Positions 34,756 through 48,730 of a DNA stretch of 64,000 nt are shown one piece after another. Each line of letters begins with the position of its first letter. Positions within the stretch are counted from its first letter, which is position 1. The stretch is taken from contig WBMV01003298.1 of the NCBI GenBank assembly GCA_013396655.1, positions 3,096,312 through 3,160,311 on the forward strand, given 5' to 3'. This DNA comes from Campylorhamphus procurvoides (Eukaryota > Chordata > Aves > Passeriformes > Dendrocolaptidae). The translations under genes and the position numbers were made by a program. The notes under the pieces are model-generated. The model saw nothing but the letters and a program-made list of their open reading frames with translations. It searched no databases and was not told where the DNA came from.

Positions 34756-37700
34756 CGTCTTGAGTCTAGATGTATGATGTTCTGAGACCTGAAATGGGAA
34801 AAGACATGGTAAGACCTCTTAATAGATGCATGGTTCCTATAAAAAGGCCCTTTTAAGGAAATATTTCCTTTGTTATGAACGTGAATTTGAGTTTACAGAG
34901 CTGTCCCTCTCAGTCAATCTGTGTCACCATTTGGCATCCTTTGTCAAGCTTTGTTTATGTTCACTCAGCTTATCAATAAGTATCTCAAGATACACTTCCC
35001 ATAGGACTTTTCAGATGACCTTTATTAAATAGGGAGATCTGGAAGTATTGGGTGGGGGGGAGGAAAAATAGCACTTAGAAGAGCCTTCGTAAGTAGTGGT
35101 GACATTCTGTGACAATGTGAACACCAACTCCTTAAGTCAAGCTGTGCAGATGAGGTAAAATTACCCTTAGCTTGGTGTTGAGCTAGGCAGGGATTGCAGC
35201 AACCAAAGCTAAAGCCACACACAACCCATGAGCAAAAGCTCTTCTATCAGTTCTACTGGCCTGGGAGACAGATCAGGGGGTGAAGGGCTGCAGATTCATA
35301 GTAGATGTCACTTGGTAGATATCCTCATGGTCTGCTCCAACTGGGCAGGTATATGAGCCTTTGGACTGCCTTGTGGACCTGGAGCTCCTTCCCCAAGCTG
35401 AGGAAAACAGAACTGAATCTGAGTTCCTGCATTCCAAGGGAATGCTTGAAACCCTAAGGGAGAGAATGAGGTATGCTGCTCTCCACCTTGTCGGGAGAGG
35501 AGTGGAAGGTGGAAGGATTAACCTGATTTTAAGCCCATTCATTCAGAAGAGAGGACGAGTCTGCAGATGCAAAGCAGAAAGACCAATGTGAAAGAGGGAA
35601 CACAGAATTTGCCACTAAGGGCTGTATTAGATGGACTCAGCTCACGGCAGGCATCCTGTCACCGTTGGAAATCCATAAGATGTAAGTAGTAGCTACTGAG
35701 CCTCCCTCACACTGGCTGCAAGATGTTTCTCAATAGTATTGGTTGTGTGAAGAGTGTGAGTTCACGGGCTGATAAAAATCAACTTTCATCAGACCCCATC
35801 CTGTACTGAGTCGCTTTATGTGACGTTCACATGGAACAATTCTCCGAACTGGTGATTCTGAGTATATATCACTGAATTTCTGCTTGCACCTAAATGCACT
35901 CTGGAAAAAAAATAAACTTAATTTAAGATAATTTTTCACCACTCTACCAAGAGAGTGAAGTGGTGAGAGATCTTGTGAAGTCCCACAGCTTTCAGAGATA
36001 CAGGAGGGGATACATGTCTGCCTGGTTAAGCAGTTATTTGCCTCTACAAGCAATACAGACCCTGTGGCCAGCTGGTGAAGGCACTGCCTGCAAATCAGAA
36101 TTCAGTTCTGAAGTAACTCAAAACCACATCAATAACTCAATTGCTGGGAGGATAGGTAGGTGTCTTGGGCACGACCAAGCACTGATGTGACTCCTGCGTA
36201 GAGCTCTCTGGCAGTTCTTCTGTGCCAGGGTCCGGGTTTCCTAACAGAGCCTTGCTGCTCGCTGCCTGCACCCTGGAAGGAAAGTGACAGTGTCACCTGA
36301 GGAAAACCTCTCTGAACTACAGTCAGCAGCAGCAGGGAACTGCCACACTGTTATGCTCACTAATGGCACGAGGCAGAACTTTGCTGGCACAGCTGATGCC
36401 CAGGTTTCTCCCCATTGCCCTGGTCTGCAATGCCAGCAGCAGCCTCTGTGCTGAAGTACAGCACAGGCAAACCAGAGCTTTTGGGCTCTGCAACATGAAA
36501 GGGCTCTGGCCAACGTCGTCTTTGAAGCAGGAGATGTGGCTCAAATGCAGTTCCCAGCATCAGAGCTCACAAGTGCTCTGGGGCACGAGGCAACCCAGAG
36601 GCTGGGAAGAGGTTGGAGGAAACAAGCAGGGGGTTTAAAGACAGACAGATAGAATTGATAGGGAAGTGAGCAAAAGATATCTTTAAAGAGATGCAGCTCG
36701 ACAAACTAGCATATCCTGTGGCTGCTGGAAATGCTTGAAGTGGAGTAGATGAAAAGCCTGAAGCACCAGAGGGGCTAGGCAGCAACCTACAGCTCTGAGA
36801 AAAGGATGGAGGTTGCTGTAAAACAACATCTTGCTGCTGGAGGAGGACCAGGAATATGCTGGGGTTCAACAGTACTGTGCAGTGTGTCCTGCTTTCCCCC
36901 ATCACAGAGCTGTCAACAGCTGTCCCCCACCGTGGAAACTGGTGACCATCTGAGGAGGAAGGCCAGGGTTGGGCTCACTTCCTCCAGCAGCTCAAGAACT
37001 AGCAGGCTTCTGCAAGTCCCTGAAGAAAGAGGTTGGAGGAAGAGATGCAAGGCAGAGGCTGAAGGCACAGTGGATGTTCTAGGAACACTGTGGTGGCAAG
37101 CATCCAGTGTTTTTCCCAGTGAGAAAGCAGCTGCACTGGAGGGGCAGTCTTTTCTGTAAAATCCTCATCCTTCCTTCTAGGGGGAGCTCAGAAGTGAGCA
37201 GGCACCAGGGAGCTGAAGGGTGAATGTGGTGGATGAGATGATTGCATGACAGCATGGGAGCCATGCTGGGCAGGGGAAGGGACCTGGACCTGAGCAGAGG
37301 GAGCGGAAGAAGGAAAATGGGATGTGAAGTATGGGGTATAGCATGACATCTTCAGCATCAACTACCTTCAAACCTGCCATCTCTGTGGCAGCAGCCCTGA
37401 TTGTCACCAAGAGTCCTATAAATTAAATGGACAGCTGTCAGCAAAGATCTAATGAAGATGCAGCACAGGTATGAGAACAGGCTTGGAGAGGGCAGTACAT
37501 CCCAGGGATGTTAATATACTCACAGCACTGCTGAGCAGGCCCTGGGCAGTACCCTGAGAAGAAGCATGGCCAGAGAGTGAGCAGAAAAACTGCCTTTGTG
37601 GCAGAGGAGACCCAGGTGAGGGTCCTGCCATGGCACTGAAGTGAGGGGCTCTTCCCCTGTTTGCAAACAGCATAAAGAAATCTGCAAACTGCCTGCTCCA

Positions 37701-40700
37701 GCCTTGCTGCCATTCTTCACAGCTCTCTCAGATGCAGTGATCTAAGGCACAGCACTTTCTTTTCTTCTGTTTTGAAACTTGTATTCTTTCAGGCTCATCT
37801 ATCACTGCGTCCCTTGAAAACAATAATGTAGTCATGCTAACCATGTTCTGCTTTGAGAGACCCTGGAAAGGAATGCAAGGGTTCAACTTAGACCAAAAAA
37901 GCCCTTTCAGAATTACTCATTTCCTGTGTTGGGGTGAATTTAACTTCCAGTTCCCGGCTGGTATTGGGAAGTGTGCAGTGATATTCCAAGTAAAGTACCC
38001 AGAGAATACCTTGGAGAAAGAACAGAAACCAAAAGAAGTCACAACCTACCTCTGCATCGCAGGGACCTCATTGCCCTGCAGAAGCCACATGTCCAAGCCT
38101 CCTCTGCCTCCCCCCAGGCACAGCAGGACCCTGATCAGCAGTTCACAGAGAGCAAGAGAGGAAGAAACAAAGTGATGTTACCTGTAGATTTAATGTGACA
38201 CCATCAGCAGCGGGTCCCAGCCAAAGCAGGGCATGTGCTGTCTGTGCAGCCACACACCCCGGCCAGGACGAGCGGGGCCAGTCGGTGGGGCTGGAGGAGC
38301 AGCACGGGCTGCATGTGCAGGGCAGGTGCCTGGCACCAACAACTCCCTGGTACTTGAAGGTTCCCACAGCACCTCCTCCTTCTACGTAAGAGAAGATGCC
38401 AATCTGCTGACCAAGTCAATGCTGGCAATACTTTACAATGAGCACCTTATTTCTCCTTTCTAAAAGGGTGTGTTCTACGGCTAACAGCGGTATGCAGCAG
38501 CTGTGGATTTGAAATGCTGTGCTGAAATTCAAGCTAAGCAAGGCCAGGAAGATGCGATCACCCCATGCAGCTGGAGGTACAGGGCCATTCAACTGAGTGT
38601 TGAGTTGAGTCATTCTTGCACAGCTCTGGTCATGGAGGTGGGCGTATGGAGCAGCTTGGCATGTAGTGTGGGCTCTCTCTAGGCTGCAGAAAGCCTCCCC
38701 AGCCCTCATCAGATGAGAATTGTTGCCTCCAAACAGTCCCTTGGGATGGGTTTGGTGCCTGGGGCAGGGACAGAGCAGAAGATGGCCATGAGCCTCCCAT
38801 TTGAGCAAAGGTACAGCCAAAATATCTGAGAGCTTCAGCCTGGTGACTAAACCAAGGCCTTGGCATCTCACCTGGGTGGCAAAGAGCTTCACTTGTCAGA
38901 CTCTGCATTGGCAGGAATGGAGGGGGAAGACAGAGCTGTAAGCCCCAAAGGGCTCAGTAATGGGCTATTTAATTGGTATCAATAATCAGCAAGCAATACA
39001 GTTAGTGAGGAATCACCTCACTGCACAGTCACCCTTTAGTACCTGACCAGCTGTGACACTTCTGTGTTGCAGTGATGCCAGTGGTGGTTGGCTGTGCTTA
39101 AATTAGCATGGTGGGTACTCTTCCTGGCTATGTGAGCTGTGAGAGAAGAGAAGACTGCTGACTCGAGCTCAGGCACTCAGGCACTGCTGTGGTGACTGAA
39201 GGATGGCAGGATGCTGACAAGGCTCAAGTGCCCCTGGCTTGGGAGGCAGCAAGTGGCATCAGGCAGAGGAAGTACTGCAACACATGCTGTCAGGCAAGGC
39301 TGTGCAGGGGAGAGGACCAGGCAGGATCCTGAAGATAAAACCCACTAGCTCTGCTCCACCACAGGGCTTATGCATCTTGCAGTCTTCCTATAACCACAGA
39401 GATGTGCGTGCTGATCACAGCCCTCAGGAGGCCAACAAGCATCCAATGCCCTGGGTGTGTCTGTCATGGAGGAGAAACAATCAGTGTGTATGGCAGGAGC
39501 CACATCAAATACCTCTGAACCACACACTGATAAGACCCTGTGGTGGGATCCGTCCCTCGCTGGGCTCATATGTGCTGCCTGATGCCCAGGAGTTCTGCCA
39601 CCCACACAATGGGGACAACAGGGTGTTTCCAGGGGACAGACCCTCCCAGCCCTGCGCTGGGCAGCAGCACCCATGGTTATGTGTCACCTTTGGCAAGTGG
39701 AGGAGTTGAGCTCCTCCAGAGACAGTGACTGTAGAGATGCTGGCACAGCCTTATGTGCCACCAGGACCTGCAGAGGCTGCAGTTCATGGTGGGGTATAAG
39801 AAGTGCCAGTGCCAGAAGGAGATGGAACTCAGCCCTTGGAGGAGAGAGAAGGGGACGGAGGAGTGTTCCATGGCAGAGAACGGGAGGTGCAGGTGAGAAG
39901 GAGCTGATTTTGAGGTGGTGACCTAACAAAGAGCCCTAAAGAGCAGAGTAAGCCAGGCGGGTGAGGTGTCTGGGGACAGAGATAGATACAGGCTGGGCAT
40001 ACAGTCAGGACTGATGAGGTCCACCACTGGAAAGGGACAGGGGACACAAAGACATGGCAGTAGAGGACCTCTTGGATGGTGGCAGCCAAACAGCACTGGG
40101 AGAAGGTAGGTCTATGGCAGTAAGGCCAGTGGCACCTGCCTGCAATAGAATTTCCAGCCTGGACAGAAGGGTTTGTTCACCCAAGGATTACAGGGGAAGG
40201 TTGCACATGCTGGGTCCTCCTGAGGACCTGGCATTTTTCACCACCGTCCTAGCAGATCTTCGTGCTGGAGGATGCTAAGCTGACACAGATTGCATCTGTT
40301 TGTATTTTGCTGAAGTATAGGACACTAAGCAGGACTAGGTGATGTGGTTTTAGTTGTGGTGTGAAACAGGGGCAACGCCTACATGGGATGCTGCAAACCT
40401 TCATGAGCCAGCCTGGGTGACATTTGAAGGTACCACCTTTTCCATGGTAGCAAGGCAAAAACACTCTTAAACTTAGTTTAGGGTTCTGGGGTTTTTTCCT
40501 TCCCACCCCTAAACCATTACATCTGTTTCCTGTATTATCCATTTGAAAGGTCACTTTTCTGTGCAATCCTTTTTGTGTGGAAGGTCTTCACCTTCATTAA
40601 TATTCCAAATTCAAAGCTTAATTTATTTACAGTTTACGTTTTCAGGTCCAAGAAGGAGGAAAACAGAGATGAGATAGGGATGGCAGTATTTGTACAGCCA

Positions 40701-41044
40701 GCCATGCTTCATTCAAGGTGAGCTGCTGCTCTGACTCACTCGTGCAATGCTGGACAAACATATCCTATGGGTGCCTCTGCTTTGAGTGAATTTCACATAT
40801 AACCTGCACACACTGGAATGGATCCTTAGTGCTCTTTAGGCTCAACACCAGCCTATCCAGCCTTGTTATATTGGTGGTATAGACTCACATCATTGATTTC
40901 TTGAGCTTAAAAAAACCCTTTTGCTCTCTCTCTCCCTCTCTAAGAATCATTTCATTTCTGAGTGCCCTGTGCTTGAGTGGAGACATCTAATGTTTCAAGA
41001 GCTCTGACAGATTTTTATCTCTTTTCCTCAACCGCAAGACACTC

Positions 41045-41106
41045 AAAAAAAAAAAAAAAAAGGAAAAAAAGGGAAAAAAAAAAGGAAGAAAAGGGAAAAA
41101 AAGGGA
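41045..41106. repeat. Homopurine (A/G) tract, 62 bases
   Basis: Every plus-strand base from 41045 to 41106 is A or G: a long A run followed by GGG- and GG-punctuated A blocks. No CR1 sequence is attached to it. Confidence 0.9.
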
Positions 41107-44100
41107 TTTGCTAATGGGAAACAAGAGAGGAGAGTGGAGGCAGGCTTGGTAATTCTCTGACCTCGTCTGTTCCCAGGAGAGCAAATCAATTTATCCTCGG
41201 CTTTCACCACCAATCTGTAATTTGTCTGTAGTTATCCTCTCCATTTCTGCACTTGAACAGAGGCACTTTCAGACTGGGAGGAGCATCACTCCTGCTATGT
41301 AGCAAATGCTACTGTCAGAGGCTTTTGCTTATATTTTTGGACTTTGCCTATAGAACTGCTTTGTTCCTAGTCTTCTAGGCATTACTAGCATAGATTAGAT
41401 TGAAATATATATAAACTGGCTTCCTGAAATAGAGGTGTTCTTAAAACTTCCTGGATTCATCTCCCTTCTTCCCCCACACTTACTTTTCCACTTGTCTTCT
41501 AAATTACATGACACTTTGTTTTTCATAAATACAGATGAGGACAAGCAGTTTAGTTGAGAGGCTTTTCCCCTCTAGAAATGTCTCCACTGCCCCATGTGGG
41601 GGTCTCTTCTCCAGGACATCCATCCAGCCCTTGCCACTGCAGCCAGCACAGCACTGCTCATGGGCATGAGCTAAGCCAGAGCTAAGTGGGCACTGTGCAC
41701 ACACAGGCACACACAGTTGAACACACAGAAACAGCACAGGAAAAGAGCCAGAAGTTAATGATACAGGGCCATTTTCTCATTGTCACAGTCACCCCTCATG
41801 GTCCCACACCCCTGAGTGTTCCTTCCTTAGTGAACAATGACCATACTCTGCCATGCAGATTCAATACATTATTAAATGGTGAAACTTTTGCTGCAGGAGA
41901 CCAGAGGCAGGGAAGCCATCAAAGGATTCACAGAGATATGAGAAGGAATTTTTCAGACAGAAAATTATCCCATCATTTAAGAACTAGAAATAACTTGGCA
42001 AAGGAGAGGTGACAAATTAAATTCAAATCCATCTCACCTCATTTGGAAAGACGATGATGAGTCTATACCAAAAAGATGCTGCTACATCTGATCTATTTCT
42101 GTTTCCTGAAATTGAAATCAAGTTTACGCACACATTTTAATAAATGGAAATTTAGTAACAGCTCATTCAGCCTTTGATTCAGTATTTCCAGAAGGCAGAA
42201 TTAACTGACTAGAGTTATCTGACTAGAGAGGGAAGTTTGGCAGAGATTACTCTTGCCAAGGAGTGATATTTTAATTTCTTCTTCATTATTGCATACCTGA
42301 AACTCACTCCTGTCTGGAGAGAGGAGCTGTGCACAGGAAGGCAGCAGATAAGCAAAAAAATGACAGAACAGCATGAAAAAGCAAAATAGAGCATGACAGC
42401 CTTGTTAGCAATACAGCACTGATGGCTGATACAGCACCTGTGTCCCAGCACGGCAGGAAAGCGGCCTGCACACAGCCTGGCAGGGCTGGGACTGGGCTCC
42501 TCAACAGGGTCCACCCAAGGTAACCTGGACACCTGGAAAAGAGTTTGTAATGGATGGCCCCTGAAGCTCCAGCAGTCAGGGACAGCCCCCTGCCAGGGGC
42601 AGGCTGGCACAGAGGAATCACTGGATGGTGATCTCTACCTGATCACCCAAACATCTCAGGTGACCTGTACCTGTACCAGACGTGCTGTCAGCGACACTAC
42701 AAACCCCAACATGTGAAGTCCTATCCAGGCTCAAGCACAGCACTGGGTTCCAAACTGTATGTGAGGCACAAGCTGTGCCCAGCTAACCAGGCAGCAGCAG
42801 GTGGATGTGCCAGGACTGTGCTGAAGGGCTTAGACACAGTGTTTATCTCTCCTGCATGAACCTCACACCACACAAGCACTTTAAGCACCTGTCCCCGTTC
42901 CAGGGGGGATCAATGTCTCCTCAAGGATTAGGTGGCTACTATTGCAGCAACACATCCGCAGTAGGATAAAACTAACCTGCCTTGTGATGGCCTTGTGTCT
43001 AAATCCTTGTATCCTACCAGAGATACACAAGATCTGTCAATAGCTCCAAAGCACTGGGGGAAAGGGCAACCAGCTAATGATGACAAATGGGTTTTGCCTT
43101 CCTGTACATGCTACTGAGCATACAACATAATTAAAGTGTGAAATTGGACTAACAGGACTGAAAGCAAATTGCATTACCCTGAGAGTGCTGGGTGGTGTGA
43201 GCTATAGATCCACCTGTGCAGTTATAGAAAATGTAATATGTCAGTGATGGGATTGATTGGTAACCTTTGCAGGGCTGCTTTTTAGAGTAAAAAATTAAGT
43301 TGTTCATGTTTGTTTTGCTTTTCAGGCCAGGGAAGAACATAAGCATATCTATAAATGTTAACCTTTCCCTTTTCCATAGCTCTGCTGAAATATTATACTG
43401 AGAGAATAAAACAGAAGAGCAAAGAGCATGAACTTGGCTGATCAGCACAGAGATGAAGCAAGGAAAATGTAGTTTGGTAAGTTTAGCTACGGTCTCTGAT
43501 GATGGAATTTGATTTTGAGCTTGGACATCTTGGCTTTCAGCATCTCCCATCTAAAACATATTTAAAGCAAAGCACCCACAGAGACCTAATGATTTGCACC
43601 GAGGCATTTTCCTTCTCACTTAATCACTCCGTGTTATCCAACCACTCACCACTGGAGAGAATTTAACACAGCACAACATTTACAAGCCCCTGGCCTCAGT
43701 TCATAGACAGCCTTTTGCCCCACATCCTGACAACACAACAGCTCTGCCACCATGCACATGCCCTCCACGGGCCTCCCACTTCAAGACCGCCCTGTTTAGG
43801 AAAAAAAAGAAACTAAACTTTGTCAGGAAACTTGCCCAAAAAGAGACCATGCCGTGGTGGTGGCTGCTCTCCTTCCTGGCCCTGAGAGAGCAGGGGGCTG
43901 TGCAGAACAGTGAGCTGTGGTCATCAGGGAGCACACAAGGAGGGAAGAATGAGAACCCCATCAAGCTGTGCTGGATCCCATTTGACTGAGAAGTCCATTA
44001 GGTGGCCGGGGCTGTGTCTGTTTTGCTCCGTTACATTTATCCTCTGCGATAGCCTTTCACCACAGCCTCCGACTCAGAAGAGCAGCAGATTTCCCCACAG

Positions 44101-47100
44101 CCTCTTTGTGCAAATATCTGACCACAATGCATGTTTCAGATGACAGTGATACGGCCCCTGAGCCTGCAGATAAACAACTACGCACCTTCTCACGCCTTCA
44201 GTGCCATCCTCTGCCTATTTACAGCAGGGCTTCACTTGGTGGTAGTCAAGCGACTTCTAGATCTGCCCAAGTTTTGTTGTTACAATAGTGACAGTAGCCT
44301 CTTACTTGGGTCCCTGCCCTTTACCTCCTCATAACTTTAATTATTTGAATACTTTTAATAGTTTAAAATATTCATCTATCACAATATTCATGGTTTTGGA
44401 GAAGGAAAGACCTCTCATGGAAGATTGATCCTCAGGATACAACACAGGTATCTCCTGACTTTCTTATCTAGCAGGGCCTGTCACTGAATCACAGTGATGT
44501 GACCAACTCAGCTACCACTCATCCAGTTGCTTCCTGAGCTCTGAGATGGGTTAAAGCACTGAGCACCTCTCCCAGCAGACCAGTGCTAACCACTCATGAG
44601 AGAGCATTTTGGGGTTACTTGCTGGGAGTCTCCATCTGTTGATGATGTCAACACTAGGATGAATCTAGAGGGACAATTTAAGAGCCAGACAGACCTAGAT
44701 ACTCATGCAGAACTACCTGGGACCAGAAAACCAAGCAAAACCATGTCCTTTCAGGGAAAGAAACAGGGAAGAGGGAAGAAATTATTTGCTCAACTTGCTT
44801 ATGTGCTTAATAAACCCAGTCATAGCTCCTCCTTCTCCTTCCATTCCATTACATTAATTTCACTGAAAACCTTCTGTCACAGGCAATCTTTCCTTGGTTT
44901 GTTTTCCTGATTGTGGATCACTGCATTGTTTTTCCTCTAAACAGTGGTCAATTTTCCTTTTGCTCACATATTTTACAGCAGCTCTCACGGGAACAAATAC
45001 TACCTTTCTAATCATCCTGTTGGATGCTCTAACAACCCAGGTGACCAGAAGATTATATTCAGGAGAAAACAGTGTCTGAACTAGGTGTCTGAAGGTAATT
45101 TTTTAACTTTTTTTCAGATTTTCCAGCTTAGTCAATTTTTTAAGTGCAAGAGTTTGCTTCTGCTCCAAAATTCAGATTAGCACCACAGTGTGTGGGCAGG
45201 TTCTCGTGACAGTGGCATTTCCTCTTGACATTTGAGTGCCTACAGTTCCCATGGCCTCAAGACCCTCTCTAGGGAAAGGTTCAGCACCTCCTTGGCAGGG
45301 CAGCAGGCACCTGTACCAGCACAGGAGCACCTGAAGTCCTAAACCTTGTCCAGGCTGCTTTTAGGTGCTACACCTACATATCAAAAGTCATTCCTGGCTG
45401 AAACAGCTTGGGGTTTAAAACTCCCCATCCCGAAAACACCGGCATCACCAATATCAGTCAAAACACAGCACAAGCAGCTCTCCCTGTGAGCAGTGTCAGG
45501 CTGTGTCCCTGCTGAAGCTCATCTTTGTACATTGAGCTAAAGTGCTTTGTTGACACCAATGTTAAATTTGGCTGGGGGAACTGAGGCTCAAGTTATTCTT
45601 AATGCGGCCAAAGAAGAGAAACAGGCTCCTTTGGGGTATTAAGGTCTATCTGGCACATGTCCCTCTCAACACCATAAGAATCGGATGTGAATAACACCAG
45701 GATGTGGGCAAGTTTACACCTATATTTCAAAGATTTGAACTGTTTTTTTTATGAGAACAGTGGGTATGACATCTCAAATACAGGCTGATCTGGTGTGGCT
45801 GATGGCAGGACACTCAGCACAGCAGGGGCCTGAGGTGAGGGTGTCATTTATGCAGACTCGCTGGAGGACGTCTTAAATACTTGCAGTTGGACAAAACAAG
45901 TTAAACAGCAGGTTCAGACTGATTCTCAGCACCTGGCTGTGCACAGCTGAGTGCCCCAGGACACCCTGGTTGTTCAGCACCTACCCCTAAACCTTTGCTT
46001 GCTGCTGTGGCACTCGTGCACCCTTCAAAGGGGAAAGGGGCAGCTGACACCAGGCTCAACATGTTCCTGGGTTTTGCAGCCAGGAAGGTAAAGAGGGGAG
46101 TGGGTTATCTGGTAACCTACTAAACGGCCTTGTCTGAGTGGCAGCTGGGAGGTTTTTTAGTGAGTCACATCCAGAGGCAGTGCCCTCCAAGATCCCAGCC
46201 CTGTCCTGCCTGGAGCCAGCGCTGTGCTGCACCATTGCACCAGGACACCCATGAGCACCAGCAGCATCAGATGGCTGAGAGACTCCCTCTGTATTTGCCT
46301 CTGTATTTCCCCCATTCTGGAAAAATACAATTTCTGGAAATGTCTGTAACATGCAGAGCACAGAGACTTCTGTGGCTTTTAGCACATCCCAGGAGCTTTA
46401 ATAGGCCTTGAAAAAAGAGATTGAGAAAAAGTCATTAAGCTTTTCCTTTGGTTTCCACAGCTTATTATCTACCTTCTTCTTTGACAATCTCTTTCATGAC
46501 TCATCATAGGGCAAATAGTGCAACAAACTGCTGTAAATGCTAGAACCTTCCTGCACTGCTTGGTGCTGCCCTGGCTGCCCTCTCGCTGGGGATGCTGCCT
46601 CAAATCCAGCCTCGCTGCATGAGGCAGGGTCCCCCAGCCCCTGGGAGGGGAGAAGTGGCACTTTCTACATCCCAAAACCTATCCAGCTGTCACTGCCAAG
46701 GTGTGACTGGTGGATGCCTTTCCTACCACAGCTCTTCAGTATCCCTCGAGCTCTGCCAGGGAGCTTCACCTGCCATGTACCCACCTGCCTGGGCCATGGG
46801 GAGAGGAAAGCCTCCTGTGATTCCGACTAGCCAAAGCTCTTCCCTTATTTCCCTTGAGATTTCTGCATAGGAAACACCCTGTTTCTGTACTAGGTCATCT
46901 TTCAAACAGACATTACTGGCTTTAAGATCTCAAGCCATAAATTTATTTTGCTTTTTGTATCTACTTGCCCTCAGTGCTAAATTGAAGTCTTCTTTCCAGT
47001 TTGATATCCAACAGCTTTAATTTCCAGGTTCCCTGATACACACATTTCTCCCCAGCCCCCTTCCCTGGCATGGAGGAGGATGCTATTTCTCAGCTCTCCA

Positions 47101-48688
47101 GGCTCCATAAGGACCACAGGGCTGTTCACCTGTTCCACCACACCCTACCTTTTGAGGAAGCTCAAAGGCTGGAGAGGAGTACAGACTACAGATCTGCACT
47201 AATAAACACCACCAAGAACAATATTTTGCAGAGAGATCTGAAATTCTGTGCGTTTCAGCAGAGTGATCCAGGCTGCCCGTGGCTGGTTGAGAGGGCCAAG
47301 GTGCAGCAGCTTTCTCTGAACTCAGTATAACCAAGCACAGCTCAAAATATTTCTTTACTAGAATGTGTTCCTTTCTCAGTCCTTTTCATGGCCATGCTTA
47401 GATCAGAGATGTTTCTTGGAAGCCACGTGGCTTCCACGTAGCATCAGGGGCAATTTAGAGAACAAATCTGCCTGTGAATGTTCCCAGCTATTGCTCTTTC
47501 TCCACCACTGCAAACCATTCCTGATAACTTGGGACTGGATGCTAAAAAACAGGGCCACTAAAAGCTTTGTTCCTATCCAGGACTACTGTTTGAGTTTTGG
47601 TTAAAACCAGTCCAATTTGATAACTATTTGTTACTGGCTAGAAAAGGGTAAATAAACTAAAGGTGCTGCACTCACAGCAGCAAGCTTGGAGAGAAAGTTC
47701 TCTGTATAGGAGCCCAAAACATATTTAATGGGACAAACTGAAGGGATGCCATGGCAACCAGTCAGATGCTTTAAAAAGCAGGTGATTCCAGGCACTCAGC
47801 ACCTCAAACTAAAATCCTAATGAATGGCAATGACTAATATTTATAACAATCTATACCAAAATAAATAGATGACACTAGCTCATTGCAGACATAACCACTG
47901 TTCAAACTCACCAGGCCCCATTAAGATACTGTGGGGCTAACAGACCTACAAGGAGATAGATGATGATTTATAAAAGAATTTTCTTGTAGAAGAATCTTTC
48001 AGAAACAAACCCCCAAAATTTGAAACAAGAATAAGAAGGGCTAAAGAGAAAACCAGTTCTAAGCCTGCCCGTTTACAGCAAAGAGTAGCAATTGTTCACA
48101 CGGGAATTAATCACACAATCATTACGAAACTCATTAGCTGATAGATTTTATTTTGGCAACTAAAGATGAGATATCATTAGGGACTGCAATAGCAAAAAGA
48201 TAACATCAAATGATCTTTCATCCATATCAAATGTTCAATTAGAAGCAGTTCGAGGAGTGGTTTTTGGAGGAACTTAGGCTGATCTGGCAGCAAAAGGACA
48301 TCTTCATTACCCTCTGTGGTCAAACCCAAACAGTGGAGGGCACGAAATCCTGTGCAGTAATTGGCATTACGGAGTCCAGGCATCCAGGACAAGGTGCATT
48401 GTGGTAAGAAGAGTTTATTGTGTGTGTCACCGGCAGAGAGCCACATGCAGCTCTGGCAATGGTTGTCCTGGTGTGGTGATGACAGTGCCCACAACCTGTG
48501 TCTCCTTGGCTGATCCCTACCAGAGTTTGCAAGCAAGGACTGACAAGGCAGGAGAGCACCAAAACCCTCCCAACCCATGCCTCGAGGAACCAGGGAGCTG
48601 CCTCCAAATCCACATGGATCCAGCCATGCAACACCAGGAAGACACACAGAAAGTAGTAGGATCCCTAAACCTTTGAGGAAATTACACT

Positions 48689-48730
48689 GAGCAGCAAATT
48701 TCTTGAGCAGCAAGTTTCTTGTGCAGCAAG
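48689..48730. repeat. Short tandem repeat, 16-base unit, about 2.6 copies
   Basis: Two units of GAGCAGCAARTTTCTT are followed by a diverged partial third (GTGCAGCAAG). Read directly. Confidence 0.85.

Noticed and set aside
35361..35591. 76-codon plus-strand ORF with acidic, protein-like composition
   Set aside because: I could not match it to any family and saw no clear splice context. Too weak to call a gene.
38233..38463. Plus-strand frame containing GTNNSLVL, resembling opsin TM1 (NN..VL)
   Set aside because: No hydrophobic helix precedes or follows it in the right register, so it is a chance match and not opsin exon 1.
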